This document shows, piece by piece, positions 34,365 through 43,741 of a stretch of 54,482 bases of DNA. The position numbers were made by a program, and so were the translations under genes. The DNA comes from an uncultured Pirellulaceae bacterium (GTDB taxonomy: Bacteria > Planctomycetota > Planctomycetia > Pirellulales > Pirellulaceae). Under the pieces are notes generated by a model. It was given only the letters and a program-made list of their open reading frames with translations. It searched no databases and had not been told where the DNA came from. The DNA is taken from contig CALFWR010000048.1 of the NCBI GenBank assembly GCA_937928555.1, forward strand, positions 1-54,482. Reading direction: 5' to 3'. The first letter of the stretch is position 1; the number at the start of each line of letters is the position of its first letter.

Positions 34365-34865
34365 CTATTTGGCAGGCCCTGCATAGTGGTCCATCTTTAA
34401 TTCTTCGATCGTCGCGTCAAAAAGGTCTCGCGGTTTATCGGTGATCAACGCCAAACCAGACTTTCCATCGAAGCTGTAGCGAACCTGGTAACACTCGAAG
34501 CAAATCAAAAGATAGTTTTCGTGGTTGTTGGGGTCGCGAATCGCATGTCTTGGCCAAAAGCAAGCAGCCGCAGTTGTGTTGTTGGCGCGGTCCGCTGCAT
34601 CGATGGCGTTCAGAAGTTTCTCCGGCGAGACCGATGCCGTTCCCGCGATATGAAACCCATCAATTTCCCCAAGCCCATAATCTGTTCTGGAAAAATCCCG
34701 GTTGTCATTGGGATCCATTGAGCAAAATTCGATCTCTGCCAAGCCACGAAAGTGCTTCATCGCGTCGGCTGGAATTTCCGGTGCCGTAAATTCGTGGTAA
34801 GCGTATGCGGCTCCTCCTACAACGACAATCAGTAACAAGATCGCGATTGTTTTCCAAAGCTTCAT
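34365..34865 (-). CDS. Small signal-anchored protein of unknown function
   Basis: A 166-residue protein. Residues 4-22 (WKTIAILLLIVVVGGAAYAY) form a membrane anchor or signal. The remainder is a small soluble domain with several Cys residues: CSMDPNDN, AACFWPRH and CFECYQVRYSF. These could bind metal or form disulfides outside the cytoplasm. The end (KMDHYAGPAK) is soluble. A good terminator follows. The gene lies downstream of the large surface protein gene on the same strand, but a terminator separates them. No family recognised. Confidence 0.75.
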   Translation of the reverse strand: MKLWKTIAILLLIVVVGGAAYAYHEFTAPEIPADAMKHFRGLAEIEFCSMDPNDNRDFSRTDYGLGEIDGFHIAGTASVSPEKLLNAIDAADRANNTTAAACFWPRHAIRDPNNHENYLLICFECYQVRYSFDGKSGLALITDKPRDLFDATIEELKMDHYAGPAK

Positions 34866-35181
34866 TTCTCTTCTCTCACTGGAGGCAAGGAATTGTCAGC
34901 GGCCGCCGCGTTAGCTGTTGGTTTGTGATCGCCAACAATTCAGCGGTTGAGATTTTCGCCGTAACGGCAGGCGTTGGCTGTTCAATCGAAGAGTCTCTTG
35001 CTTCCCCTGAAACGTCAAGATTTTTGGCAATTCACAGCCCACATGACTGTCAAGAGGTCCGGGTGCTGGCCGCCAACGATGATCGCTGTAGCTCAGGCTG
35101 ATGGTGTTAAAAAACGAAAAATGGCGACCTTCAGAACAGCCTGAAGATCGCCAAAGAAGTCTTGTTGAGTGAAAACTCTGT
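34866..35181. other. Intergenic region with a terminator
   Basis: A 316-bp stretch with no gene I can support; it contains the terminator of the large surface protein gene (35110-35152). The promoter for the gene at 34365-34865 must be here but is not identified. Confidence 0.6.
35110..35152 (-). terminator. Rho-independent terminator of the cyclophilin-containing surface protein gene
   Basis: On the minus strand, GGCGATCTTCAG (35152-35141) pairs with CTGAAGGTCGCC (35134-35123), a 12-bp stem with one G-U pair and a 6-nt loop, followed by ATTTTTCGTTTTTT. It lies 30 bp after the stop codon. Confidence 0.9.
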
Positions 35182-37899
35182 CTAGCCAATTGGCGTTGAA
35201 GCCGATGACAAATCAAGCGTAACGACTTGGAAGTCCAGTGTGCTGGTCGCAATCCCAAAATCGGCTCGCGATTCCTGAACCACTCCAACGATGAACTCAA
35301 TTTGGTCCGGACTGTCAGCTTCTGAACCGATAGTGTACGAAACCAGGCCGGTCGTCGGATCGACTGAGTAGTCGAACGAATCATCGATGTCCAGTCCCAG
35401 GGCATTGATGGAAGCCTGAAGGTCTTCCGCTCCAAGGAAGCGAACATCATCTCCTTCGACGTCCTGTGCTTCGAGTTGCAACGTGCCAGAGGTCCCAAAG
35501 AATCCGGTCAAGTCCGGAATGTCGCTCAGGAAGGGATCACCATCGGTAAGGTCCCGTCCGCCGGGGCCGGGGATCGCAGTCGGTTCGACAACATTCACGG
35601 TGAACGATTGCGTCGAGACGTTTCCATTGGCGTCACGCACCTCGACGGTCATGGTCGTTGATCCGGTCACGCCTTCAGGGGCAACCAGTAACAAGGCAAC
35701 GGTGCCGTTGTCCTGGAAAATTTCCGCTTCGGTGATGGTGACCGTTTCTGTTGGAGTCTGACCGGGTGCATCGACATCCTGGATGGCTTGGCGGACATCG
35801 TCTCCGGACGTCACAACGCCGAAGATTGTGTGGTTAAAGTCCAGATTGCGGGTCGCAGTATCGGTTACAAAGAACTGCGAGTTGTTGGTGTCATCAACAC
35901 TTTTTGCAAACGACAGCAATCCTTCACGGTTGTGCTGAAGTAGCGTGTTGAACTGGTCATCGAAATCTTCTAGGTCTGATCCGCCAGTTCCGTCACCTTC
36001 GGGGTCGCCGCCCTGGATAACAAAGTCCGATGCGACGCGATGGAATGTCAAACCATCGTAGAAGCCCTGATTGGTAAGCGTCCGAATCCGTTCGGTGGCT
36101 CGGGCTGTTTCACCAAAGATGCTCTCGAACAGCTGGAAAGTAATTTCGCCATCGATAGGAGTGTTCACGCCGTTTGTTGTTACGTCAGGCGCCGATACCC
36201 GCAATCGCCAACTGTCGCCGGTTTCGAATCGCGGTGTGACAAGGCTTGAGTCCAGTGCGTCACCGGTAATCTGCAGCTCCGCGTTGGCCGGATTGTCGAC
36301 ATCGAACGTGATCCACAATGGCGATCCGGCTTCCACGACCTGATCCGGAATGGCTGCGATGGCCAAGGTGTTTTCGACGAAGTTGACCGACGCTGTCACA
36401 GACGTGCTTGATTGGTCGTCACCGATAATCGCATCATCGGTAACAACGATTGACAATTCGCGTGTGCCGGCCGTTGGGTTGTTGACCGAAGGTTCATAAC
36501 GAAGCGACTGTAGTACCGTCTGGTAATCGGACACGCTGGCTTCGCCCGAGAGCGTCAGGGTTCCAGTTGTCGGGTCAAAGTTGGAAACAATCCCTGTTGT
36601 GCCGACATCAGCGGCAAGTAAATCTTCACCCGCGGCCGGAGTCTGACTGATCGTGACCGTCGCACCGCTTAGAGTAGAGCCACTTGGATGGGCAAGCTCA
36701 ATGTCCGGAGTTACCAACACGGACGAGCTTCCCTGGGCAAGATCAACGTCGGACGACGTACCCGCCGCATCACCATTGGCATCGACAACCAAGTCGTTGA
36801 TGACGCCTTCGATTGAGAAAAGCTGAATGTTATCGATCAACGCTCCTGAACCATCGCCCCCTGCCCCACCGGGTTCCCGCAATTCCAGACGCGAAAGGTC
36901 TCCCAGACCATCGACTTGAATGCCAAAGGTCTGCCATGTGTCGTTGCCAAAGATTGTCGCGACCCATTGATCAGTTGAGATCGCCGAATCGGGAGTTCGC
37001 CAGCGAACGCGAATTTCGTCGGGGTTCTGATCCTGAGCGCCATCGACTCGAACATCAAACGTGACAAAATAACGTTGGCCTTCGACGGTTCCCAGGTCAG
37101 TGAACACATGATCAACCACCTCTGCGGTGGTATCAAGATTCAGAAGTCTGATCCCGTCAGTGGCATCGGGCGCATTGTCGATCTGGCCATTTTCCTGGAC
37201 TTGAATCAGGGCCGGCGTGTTTGCACGTACCAGTGCGGAAAAGCCTTCGACTTCACCGTTGTTGAAAAACGGACCCGCGCCGGTCACAGTTTCGAAGCTT
37301 CCGTTGGTCACATTCTGTTCAAGGACCGAAACAACATTGACATTGTCAATCAGCACCCCAAGGCCGTCGCCATCGGGATCATCCGCAGTTCCGACTTCGC
37401 GAAACTCAAGCCGAGAAGTGTCGCCGGCGCCACCTTCAACGGTGATCGTGTGGGTTTGCCACTGTGAGGTAGACTCGAAAGTCCCAACGACCTCGCCATC
37501 CCAAAGGACTTCGACGCTTTCAATGATCGTTGTTCCATCAGGCACCTGACCGCGAAGTTCAAACGAGATCAGAAAGTCATCACCTGGTTCGGTGGCGATA
37601 TCCTGAAAGACCGCGTCCACCTGGTCAGCCGAAGAATCAAGCTTCAACGCGGTCCCCCGGTCAGTTTGAAATCCGAACAGAGCCAATTGCTGGCCATCGC
37701 TGGCGTTGGCCGCCGTCCAGCCCTCGACGTCTGCAGAATCGAAAAGCGAACCGGCCACTCCTGTCGGCACGTTACTAAAGTCGCCATTGATGACCAGGTT
37801 CACCGCACCCAGATCAGCGGCCATCAGTTGCTTGGGTTCGAGAACGCCGTAGTTCAATGATTTGCGCACCAATCGCTTGCGCGGAAGTCTGTTTTTCAT
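35182..37899 (-). CDS. LEPR-motif surface protein with cyclophilin-type peptidyl-prolyl isomerase domain
   Basis: A 905-residue protein. The N-terminus RKSLNYGVLEPKQLMAADLG is the planctomycete LEPxxLMAAD type, a signal on many of their large exported proteins. Residues ~30-200 and ~200-370 hold two similar beta-rich carbohydrate-binding-like domains (NGDFSN / NGSFET starts, each with 'wxTfgixvdG...RLEfREvG'). A cadherin-like beta region follows to ~560. The cyclophilin domain is about 560-730: GFYDGLTFHRVASDFVIQGG, NNSQFFVT and LDFNHTIFGVV are its landmarks. Conserved catalytic Arg and His appear; the usual Trp position is Phe or Asn. A further beta domain ends the protein. Cyclophilins speed Pro isomerisation in folding proteins outside the cell. 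The mix of carbohydrate-binding and isomerase parts suggests a cell-surface role. Confidence 0.9.
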   Translation of the reverse strand: MKNRLPRKRLVRKSLNYGVLEPKQLMAADLGAVNLVINGDFSNVPTGVAGSLFDSADVEGWTAANASDGQQLALFGFQTDRGTALKLDSSADQVDAVFQDIATEPGDDFLISFELRGQVPDGTTIIESVEVLWDGEVVGTFESTSQWQTHTITVEGGAGDTSRLEFREVGTADDPDGDGLGVLIDNVNVVSVLEQNVTNGSFETVTGAGPFFNNGEVEGFSALVRANTPALIQVQENGQIDNAPDATDGIRLLNLDTTAEVVDHVFTDLGTVEGQRYFVTFDVRVDGAQDQNPDEIRVRWRTPDSAISTDQWVATIFGNDTWQTFGIQVDGLGDLSRLELREPGGAGGDGSGALIDNIQLFSIEGVINDLVVDANGDAAGTSSDVDLAQGSSSVLVTPDIELAHPSGSTLSGATVTISQTPAAGEDLLAADVGTTGIVSNFDPTTGTLTLSGEASVSDYQTVLQSLRYEPSVNNPTAGTRELSIVVTDDAIIGDDQSSTSVTASVNFVENTLAIAAIPDQVVEAGSPLWITFDVDNPANAELQITGDALDSSLVTPRFETGDSWRLRVSAPDVTTNGVNTPIDGEITFQLFESIFGETARATERIRTLTNQGFYDGLTFHRVASDFVIQGGDPEGDGTGGSDLEDFDDQFNTLLQHNREGLLSFAKSVDDTNNSQFFVTDTATRNLDFNHTIFGVVTSGDDVRQAIQDVDAPGQTPTETVTITEAEIFQDNGTVALLLVAPEGVTGSTTMTVEVRDANGNVSTQSFTVNVVEPTAIPGPGGRDLTDGDPFLSDIPDLTGFFGTSGTLQLEAQDVEGDDVRFLGAEDLQASINALGLDIDDSFDYSVDPTTGLVSYTIGSEADSPDQIEFIVGVVQESRADFGIATSTLDFQVVTLDLSSASTPIG

Positions 37900-38293
37900 C
37901 GTTTTCTGTTCCGTGGATCTGGGTCAATCAGTAGGTGGATCCTGATACACCAAGTTTATTCTGACCAATTGATACTTGCGAACAGCAAGATCTGATCCGA
38001 CCATGGAATATACGATGATTCGGCAAATGTTTCCTTTTTTGCCGGTATTTTTGGTATCTCGTTTACACAGGGTGTCGAGAAACGGCATCATGGGTGGCAA
38101 AAAGCAAGCAGGACCCCGACCGACCCCGACCCCAGGCACAGCTCGAACAGGCAATAATTGTCAAATTGTCATTGGCCGTGATGTCCCGAAACCGGGCGAG
38201 ATGACGTGTAGGTTCTCAATGAGATTCTTTTTGAATTCGCATTGGATTGCTCGTCCGCGGCGGCGCAACCTTAAACTGATTTTTACAGGAACG
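37900..38293. other. Divergent intergenic region
   Basis: About 390 bp between the surface protein gene and the DUF1549/DUF1553 gene. An open frame continuous with the latter runs from 37976 but has no signal peptide or good ribosome binding site, so I regard it as leader. A small direct repeat of the hexamer-like CCGACC occurs at 38116-38132. No clear promoter pair is seen. Confidence 0.5.
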
Positions 38294-40501
38294 ATGATGC
38301 TCTGGCGAAATGAACCCGGCTTGCCCTTTTGGATCGTTAAAGCCCTCTTGTTGCTGATCGCGTCAATCGCGGCAAGCTTTTCCAACACGTCGTCGGTTGA
38401 TGCCCACGAAAACGAAAGTCCTCGGGACAGCCGGCCATCGCCCACCACGTCCGAGTCCCGAAAAACGTGGACGCCAACAGAAACCCTACAGTTCAGTGAA
38501 CAGATCGATCGGTTGATCGAAAAGCACCTGGCCACGTCCGATCAGACGATCGGTGATTTGTCCCGGGATGAGACTTTTCTTCGTCGCACGTACCTGAAAA
38601 CGATCGGTCGCATCCCCAACATCGACGAGACAAACCAGTTTTTGCGCTCCGATTCGAAGAACAAACGCAGCCAGTTGATCGACGAACTGCTGGACTCATA
38701 CGGATACGTCAGCCATCAGTTCAACTACTTTGCCGATTTGCTGCGGATCAAGACTCGTGTTCGCAATGTGCCGGGCCAGCCTTACATCGATTTTGTCAAA
38801 GATGCTCTTGAGTCGAACATGCCATGGGACGATTTCGTCTGGCAGCTTCTGGCCGCTGAGGGGGCTTTGTTCGAAAAAGGAAACGGAGCCGTTGGCTATT
38901 ATCTTCGCGACGTGAACATGCCCGAAGACAACATGTCAAACACCATTCGCGTGTTCCTGGGTACTCGTCTGGAATGTGCCCAGTGTCACGACCATCCTTT
39001 CGACAAATGGACTCAGCGTCAGTATTTCGAGATGGTGGCGTTCACCGGTGGCTTGCAATACCAGGTCGACAGAGAGAACTTTGCGAATGAAATGAGGCAA
39101 TTGCGCAGGAGCGGGGATATTGACGGCCAGGCAGCCGCAGCGGCGAATCGGGCATTGCGGATCCTGCGAGGAGGAGTCGAAGGCAGCGGAACCGGGCTCG
39201 CGAGGTTGCCTGAAAACTACGAAGGTTCAGACGGAGACGCCAACGAAGTCATCACCGCAAAGACAATGTTTGAGGGTGAAGCTCTGGTCGATGCGGAGGT
39301 TCCCGCAACTAACGGCCGCAAGAAAAAGAAGAAGCGGAAACAAAAAGGTGGCAAGCGTCACATGGTTCCCGGTGCCAGAGAAGTCAACTCGCGAGAAGCG
39401 TACGCCACGTGGCTTACCGAAATCGATAACCCGCGGTTTGCGAAAGTTATCGCCAATCGATTATGGAAAGAAGCATTCGGCATCGGCCTGATCGAGCCCG
39501 TGGATGTGATCGAAGATTCAACCGTTGCGTCGAACCCCGAGCTGCTTGATTATCTGGCCCAAATCATGATCGAAGTCCAGTTTGATCTGAAGCAGTTCAA
39601 TCGAATCATCTTCAACACGCGCGCTTGGCAGGCGGAGGTGGCCACCGGTGACGTGGCCGAACCGCACAAGTATGGATTCGCCAGCCCGGTCATGCAGCGG
39701 ATGAGCGCCGAGCAGATTTGGGATTCGCTGGTCGGTTTGACGGTCGACAAAGTTGATGTTCGGTCGTCGAATCCCGTTCAGGTTCCGGGTCAGGGTAAAG
39801 TCGACGGGTATGCTTTTTATGAGCAATTCAAAGACCTGTCGGCAAAAGAATTTTACGACCGACTTCTCAAAGGCAAGGGAAAAGCGTCCAAGCGAGGGAA
39901 GGGCTCCCAGGACGGCGTCGAGACACGAAAAAAGAATCAAAAGATGCTTTCCGACGACGCCCAGAAAAATTCGCGGAAGCAACGAAAAAAGTTTGAACGA
40001 AAGATCAAAGACCTGAACAAGGAGATCCTCAAAGCCCGCAGCGCTGGCGATGACCAAAAGGCACGTGAGCTGATGATTGCCCGGGCAGACATGGTTTCCC
40101 AACAGCGAGCCGGAACGTCCAACGGTCAGTTTCGACGTGCCTCGGAGCTTCCCTCGCCCGCGCCCACCAAGCACTTTCTCCGCGAGTTCGGGCAGTCGGA
40201 TCGCGATACAATTGAAAATGCGAATACCGATCCGGCGGTGACTCAGGTGTTACGTCTGATGAATGGATTTGTGGACCAGACCATTGGCAAAGATCCCAAT
40301 ACGGTTCTGATTCGCAATGTGCTCGAAGCGGATGACGAGAAAGGTGCCGTCGAGGCGGTCTTTCTGACGATGCTTTCGCGTCGCCCGGCGGCCGACGAAC
40401 TTAAACTGTGGCGAAGGGATTTCCAAAAAGACCCTCGCACTGCCTGCACGGATTTGATCTGGACGTTGATCAATTCGAACGAGTTCATCTTTATCAAGTA
40501 A
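38294..40501 (+). CDS. DUF1549/DUF1553 domain protein
   Basis: A 735-residue secreted protein. The start ATGATG at 38294 has AGGA just upstream and begins a signal peptide (WIVKALLLLIASIAASFS, cleaved near VDA-H). Residues ~60-250 are DUF1549 (PSCyt2), LRRTYLKTIGRIPNIDE through MPWDDFVWQLLAAEG and the CxxCH-like RLECAQCHDHPFDKWTQ, in which C228, C231 and H232 could bind heme or metal. DUF1553 follows at ~370-720: SREAYATWLTEIDNPRFAKVIANRLWKEAF, then LFNRIIFNTRAWQ-like and SRRPAADELKLW. Between the two lies a Lys/Arg-rich linker (GRKKKKKRKQKGG). It precedes a DUF1501 gene by 42 bp. Such pairs are a hallmark of planctomycetes, and their role is not established. Confidence 0.93.
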   Translation: MMLWRNEPGLPFWIVKALLLLIASIAASFSNTSSVDAHENESPRDSRPSPTTSESRKTWTPTETLQFSEQIDRLIEKHLATSDQTIGDLSRDETFLRRTYLKTIGRIPNIDETNQFLRSDSKNKRSQLIDELLDSYGYVSHQFNYFADLLRIKTRVRNVPGQPYIDFVKDALESNMPWDDFVWQLLAAEGALFEKGNGAVGYYLRDVNMPEDNMSNTIRVFLGTRLECAQCHDHPFDKWTQRQYFEMVAFTGGLQYQVDRENFANEMRQLRRSGDIDGQAAAAANRALRILRGGVEGSGTGLARLPENYEGSDGDANEVITAKTMFEGEALVDAEVPATNGRKKKKKRKQKGGKRHMVPGAREVNSREAYATWLTEIDNPRFAKVIANRLWKEAFGIGLIEPVDVIEDSTVASNPELLDYLAQIMIEVQFDLKQFNRIIFNTRAWQAEVATGDVAEPHKYGFASPVMQRMSAEQIWDSLVGLTVDKVDVRSSNPVQVPGQGKVDGYAFYEQFKDLSAKEFYDRLLKGKGKASKRGKGSQDGVETRKKNQKMLSDDAQKNSRKQRKKFERKIKDLNKEILKARSAGDDQKARELMIARADMVSQQRAGTSNGQFRRASELPSPAPTKHFLREFGQSDRDTIENANTDPAVTQVLRLMNGFVDQTIGKDPNTVLIRNVLEADDEKGAVEAVFLTMLSRRPAADELKLWRRDFQKDPRTACTDLIWTLINSNEFIFIK

Positions 40502-40543
40502 CGTCAGCGACGCGATTTTTTCACCCAACCGAGGTTGCTTCTC

Positions 40544-41863
40544 ATGAAAAATCTTTCAAAGCAAATGGATTTTGCCGGTCGCCGGCAGTTTGTGCAGGGG
40601 GCTGCGAGGTCACTTTTGGGGCTCGGATTGCTCTCTGCCGCCGAGCCCATGACCGGTGTTGCATCGGCCAGTTCAGCGGGTGCTTTTCGCAGTGACGATC
40701 CGGTAGGTGGACGTGCCAAATCGGTGATCTACCTTTTCATGGAAGGCGGGATGAGCCATCTGGATACATTTGACCCCAAACCGGGAACCGACACTCAGGG
40801 CCCTGTCGAAGCTCTCGACACGACCGGCGACGATATCCAGGTCACCGAGTACTTTCCCAACATGGCAAAGCAGATGCATCATGTTTCGGTGATCAATTCA
40901 CTGAATTCAACCCAGGGTGCCCACGAACAGGGACGCTACTTTATGCACACCGGATATTCTTTGCGCGGCACAACGCGCCATCCGGACATCGGAGCGTGGT
41001 CCTCGTACCACCTAGGAAAGATCAACAAGGGCTTGCCGGCAAACGTCAAAATTGGTGGCAGCAGTTCGGGGCTGGGCGGTGGGTTCCTTGAATCAAAATT
41101 CGCCGCACTCCCGATCGGTGATCCAGAGGCAGGGCTACAGAACAGCAGTTTGCCACGAGGCATTGATGAAAGCCGGTTTCGCAAGCGGATGACGCGACTG
41201 AAGCGGATGAATGGCAAGTTTCTGAAAAAGTTCGACACCAAGGACTCGCGGGCCTTTGCGGCGATGTACGACGAAGCGGTGGCGCTGATGAAGAGCAAGG
41301 ATCTTGAGACTTTTGATTTATCAAAAGAAAGCGACGATGTTCGCGATCGCTACGGCCGTAACCCGTTTGGGCAAGGATGTTTGCTTGCCCGGCGAATGGC
41401 CGAAAACGGAGTCCGGTTCATCGAAGTCAACAACGGTGGCTGGGATACCCACGGAAACAACTTTGAACGTGTTCGTGACAAAGGAGCTATCCTCGATCAG
41501 GCACTCGCGTCACTGCTGGATGACCTGTCAAGTCGCGGCTTGCTGGATTCGACGCTGGTCGTTTTGGCTACCGAGTTTGGACGTACGCCAACGATTCAGG
41601 TCGATCGTGACAACGGTCGCAATCACTACCCGCAAGCTTTCTCCTGCTTGATGGCCGGCGGTGGCATCAAGGGCGGTTACAAATACGGTCTGACCGACGA
41701 AGAAGGTCGCGAGGTTATCGACGGCATGGTGACGGTTCCTGAATTTAACGCCACGATCGGTCACGCGATGGGAATCGATTTGAAGAAGAAAGTCATGTCG
41801 CCTTCGATGCGTCCGTTTACTTTTGCGGACAAAGGCGAGCCGATTCTGGATTTGTTTTCGTAG
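40544..41863 (+). CDS. DUF1501 family secreted protein (twin-arginine signal)
   Basis: A 439-residue protein from ATG 40544. The N-terminus has a Tat-like signal: GRRQFVQGAARSLLGLGLLSA. DUF1501 is related to sulfatase/alkaline-phosphatase folds: IYLFMEGGMSHLDTFDPKPG, then VSVINSLNSTQGAHEQGRYFMHTGY, GGSSSGLGGGFLES, RFIEVNNGGWDTHGNNF and VVLATEFGRTP. The histidines and aspartates fit a metal-binding site, but activity in this family is not demonstrated. It follows the DUF1549/DUF1553 gene by 42 bp on the same strand, a very common planctomycete arrangement that suggests one exported complex or pathway. Confidence 0.95.
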   Translation: MKNLSKQMDFAGRRQFVQGAARSLLGLGLLSAAEPMTGVASASSAGAFRSDDPVGGRAKSVIYLFMEGGMSHLDTFDPKPGTDTQGPVEALDTTGDDIQVTEYFPNMAKQMHHVSVINSLNSTQGAHEQGRYFMHTGYSLRGTTRHPDIGAWSSYHLGKINKGLPANVKIGGSSSGLGGGFLESKFAALPIGDPEAGLQNSSLPRGIDESRFRKRMTRLKRMNGKFLKKFDTKDSRAFAAMYDEAVALMKSKDLETFDLSKESDDVRDRYGRNPFGQGCLLARRMAENGVRFIEVNNGGWDTHGNNFERVRDKGAILDQALASLLDDLSSRGLLDSTLVVLATEFGRTPTIQVDRDNGRNHYPQAFSCLMAGGGIKGGYKYGLTDEEGREVIDGMVTVPEFNATIGHAMGIDLKKKVMSPSMRPFTFADKGEPILDLFS

Positions 41864-42356
41864 CCAAGTTCAAAAGCTGTGATCCATGAGCCGTAGGGCC
41901 GGTTCCCACCGGCCGAGTTTGAGTCGGCCTCTTCGAGGTGCCAGTGGCGAAGAGAGGATTTCGAGACTTGCGGATTCGAACCGATGGTTACCGTGAAGAC
42001 GGCCGGTAGGAACCGGCCCTACTTGAGGACGGCCGGTGTGAATCGACAAAGTCAATGACGGTGGATTGACTGGCAAGGATGTGGGGCTTGGTTGGAATGA
42101 AGAACAGCCGTAGGGCCGGTTCCCACCGGCCGAGTTTGAGTCGGCCTTTTCCAGGTGCCAATAAACGTCGCCTCGGGATCGAACCTGCGCTGCCCCTGAG
42201 TTTGTTGGCCTTTGGAACCCTAGGCACGAAAATGTCCACTGCGCTTTTGGGCAGCGAATAACGGGATTTGAAGGGCTTTCCTGGCTCGCCTTGTCACACC
42301 GACACCTGACCGAATCATTGGCAGGTTGCCCGACTGTTTACCAACCCGATACAGCC
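41864..42356. other. Repeat-rich intergenic region
   Basis: 493 bp without a gene. Most of it is made of GC-rich hairpin repeats (listed separately) in direct and inverted orientation, plus a TTCGAACC stretch near 41975-41982 that resembles a tRNA T-loop but has no tRNA around it. Confidence 0.6.
41891..42160. repeat. GC-rich hairpin repeats (direct 53-bp pair and an inverted copy)
   Basis: A 53-bp unit (41891-41943) recurs at 42108-42160 with a few changes. A shorter copy lies inverted at 42001-42022, and a partial one at 42029-42038. Each unit contains GGCCGGT-TCCC-ACCGGCC, a 7-bp stem with a 4-nt loop. They lie after the DUF1501 stop and may end transcription or be part of a dispersed repeat family. 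Confidence 0.85.
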
Positions 42357-42812
42357 ATGAATACGGATCGTCCATCACGAAAAGAAAATCAGGAAACCGA
42401 CAACCGCTTGCCAACCGGCGAGTGGAATGGATTTTACATCGAACGTGCCCGCAGTGGTCGTGGCTGGATGAGCATGTACCTGCAATTTGAAAATGGCAGG
42501 ATCAACGGGGAAGGCACCGACTATGTGGGTCCATGGGTTGCCACAGGAAGCTACGACACCGATACGGGGCTTTGTTCCTGGACCAAGCAGTACCTTGGCT
42601 TGCATCAGGTCGTGTACTCGGGCAAAGCTTCCAGCGACGGGATCCGCGGTGACTGGCAAATCAACATTAGCTCCGGACCGTTCCACATTTGGCCGATGGG
42701 AATGACCAACACCGGTGAGCTTTACCTGAAAAACGAGTACGAACTTCCGCAAGGTGAAGGCTCGTTGATGGATTCGATCGAAGAAGCCTTGCAGCCGGCT
42801 CTGTCGTTGTAG
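42357..42812 (+). CDS. Small beta-rich protein of unknown function
   Basis: The preferred start is ATG 42357 (151 residues). The earlier open frame from TTG 42291 adds 22 residues without a signal. The middle, GEWNGFYIERARSGRGWMSMYLQFENGRINGEGTDYVG then ATGSYDTDTGLCSW and SSDGIRGDWQI, is rich in aromatic and Gly residues with alternating hydrophobic strands, like a small beta-barrel or lipocalin-like fold. No signal peptide. No conserved catalytic group is obvious. It is followed by a methyltransferase gene 131 bp downstream. Function unknown. Confidence 0.7.
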   Translation: MNTDRPSRKENQETDNRLPTGEWNGFYIERARSGRGWMSMYLQFENGRINGEGTDYVGPWVATGSYDTDTGLCSWTKQYLGLHQVVYSGKASSDGIRGDWQINISSGPFHIWPMGMTNTGELYLKNEYELPQGEGSLMDSIEEALQPALSL

Positions 42813-42943
42813 ATCTTCAATCGCCAACGTTTCTGTTGGCGGATTCCGGGCACGACCTGATTGCAACGATTGCCTCTAAGTGCAACCATTATCCCAACCG
42901 GAGTCGATCGGACTTATCGGTGATCAACTTTCAAGGAGCGACC

Positions 42944-43648
42944 GTGGCATTGAAACGAATCCTCGAACCCGAAATCATGGACACCGTTGAGGATGCTCAG
43001 CACTACGACAGCATGAACCACAACATCGTCAATCAGGGGTTCGTGGACGAGTTGATTCAATTGTTGAAGTCCGACGACAAATTTAGCGGTCGGCTGGGCG
43101 ATACGGACGGGGCATCGATTGACGTGCTGGACATCGGGACGGCCAACGCTTTGCTTCCCGTCCTGTTGTGCCAACAGCATCCGCTGTTCCGAGTGGTCGC
43201 GATCGACATGGCGAACAGCATGTTGGATTTGGCTGCCCGCTATATTCAATCAAGCCAGTACTGCGATCGTATTGAGCTGGCAAAAGTCGATGCCAAAGAC
43301 ATGCAGTACGATCCGGGCGAGTTCGACGTTGTGATGTGCAAAAGCACCATCCACCATATCCCTGTGCCTTCCCAATGCCTTGCCGAGATTGTGCGAGTTT
43401 GCAAGCCCGGTGGTGCGGTGTTCGTGCGAGATTTGATGCGTCCAACCGATGAAGCGACGCTGGAGTTGATTGTGCAGACCTACACTGGCAAGGAGAGCGA
43501 GTATTCCCAGCGTTTGTATCGTGAGTCTTTGCACGCGGCGTTGTCGCTGGATGAAATCCGCGAAATGGTGAGCGAACTGGGATGGGATCCGGGCATGGTC
43601 GTTGCCACTTCAGATCGACATTGGACTTGGGCAGCAATTGACCGGTAA
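42944..43648 (+). CDS. Class I SAM-dependent methyltransferase
   Basis: I take the GTG at 42944 as start because AAGGAGCG lies at 42933-42940, a good spacing; the upstream open frame (from 42836) has no such site. The protein has 234 residues. The SAM-binding motif I is VLDIGTANALLPVLL with the acidic motif II at VVAIDMANSMLDLA; post-motif KVDAKDMQYDPGEFDVVMCKSTIHHI and the motif VRVCKPGGAVFVRDLM complete a Methyltransf_11/25-type fold. The substrate is unknown. It stands between the small unknown protein and a convergent glycosyltransferase gene. Confidence 0.9.
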   Translation: MALKRILEPEIMDTVEDAQHYDSMNHNIVNQGFVDELIQLLKSDDKFSGRLGDTDGASIDVLDIGTANALLPVLLCQQHPLFRVVAIDMANSMLDLAARYIQSSQYCDRIELAKVDAKDMQYDPGEFDVVMCKSTIHHIPVPSQCLAEIVRVCKPGGAVFVRDLMRPTDEATLELIVQTYTGKESEYSQRLYRESLHAALSLDEIREMVSELGWDPGMVVATSDRHWTWAAIDR

Positions 43649-43741
43649 AAGGCTTTTTGGAGAAAGCAACACAAATTCCGACGACCGGATAGGCCACGGT
43701 TTTGAGGATTGAAAGGAAGGCCTGGCCTTGCAGATCTCAAC

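Noticed and set aside
37976..38293. N-terminal extension of the DUF1549/DUF1553 protein from the upstream in-frame ATG
   Set aside because: The extension lacks a signal peptide and would bury the clear signal that starts at 38294.
41965..41990. TTCGAACC/GGTTCGAAT, resembling a tRNA T-loop
   Set aside because: The stem around it pairs over only 3 bp and no acceptor, D or anticodon arm can be formed nearby.
42836..42943. Upstream start for the methyltransferase
   Set aside because: The GTG at 42944 has a strong ribosome binding site and begins the family-like sequence; the upstream part has none.
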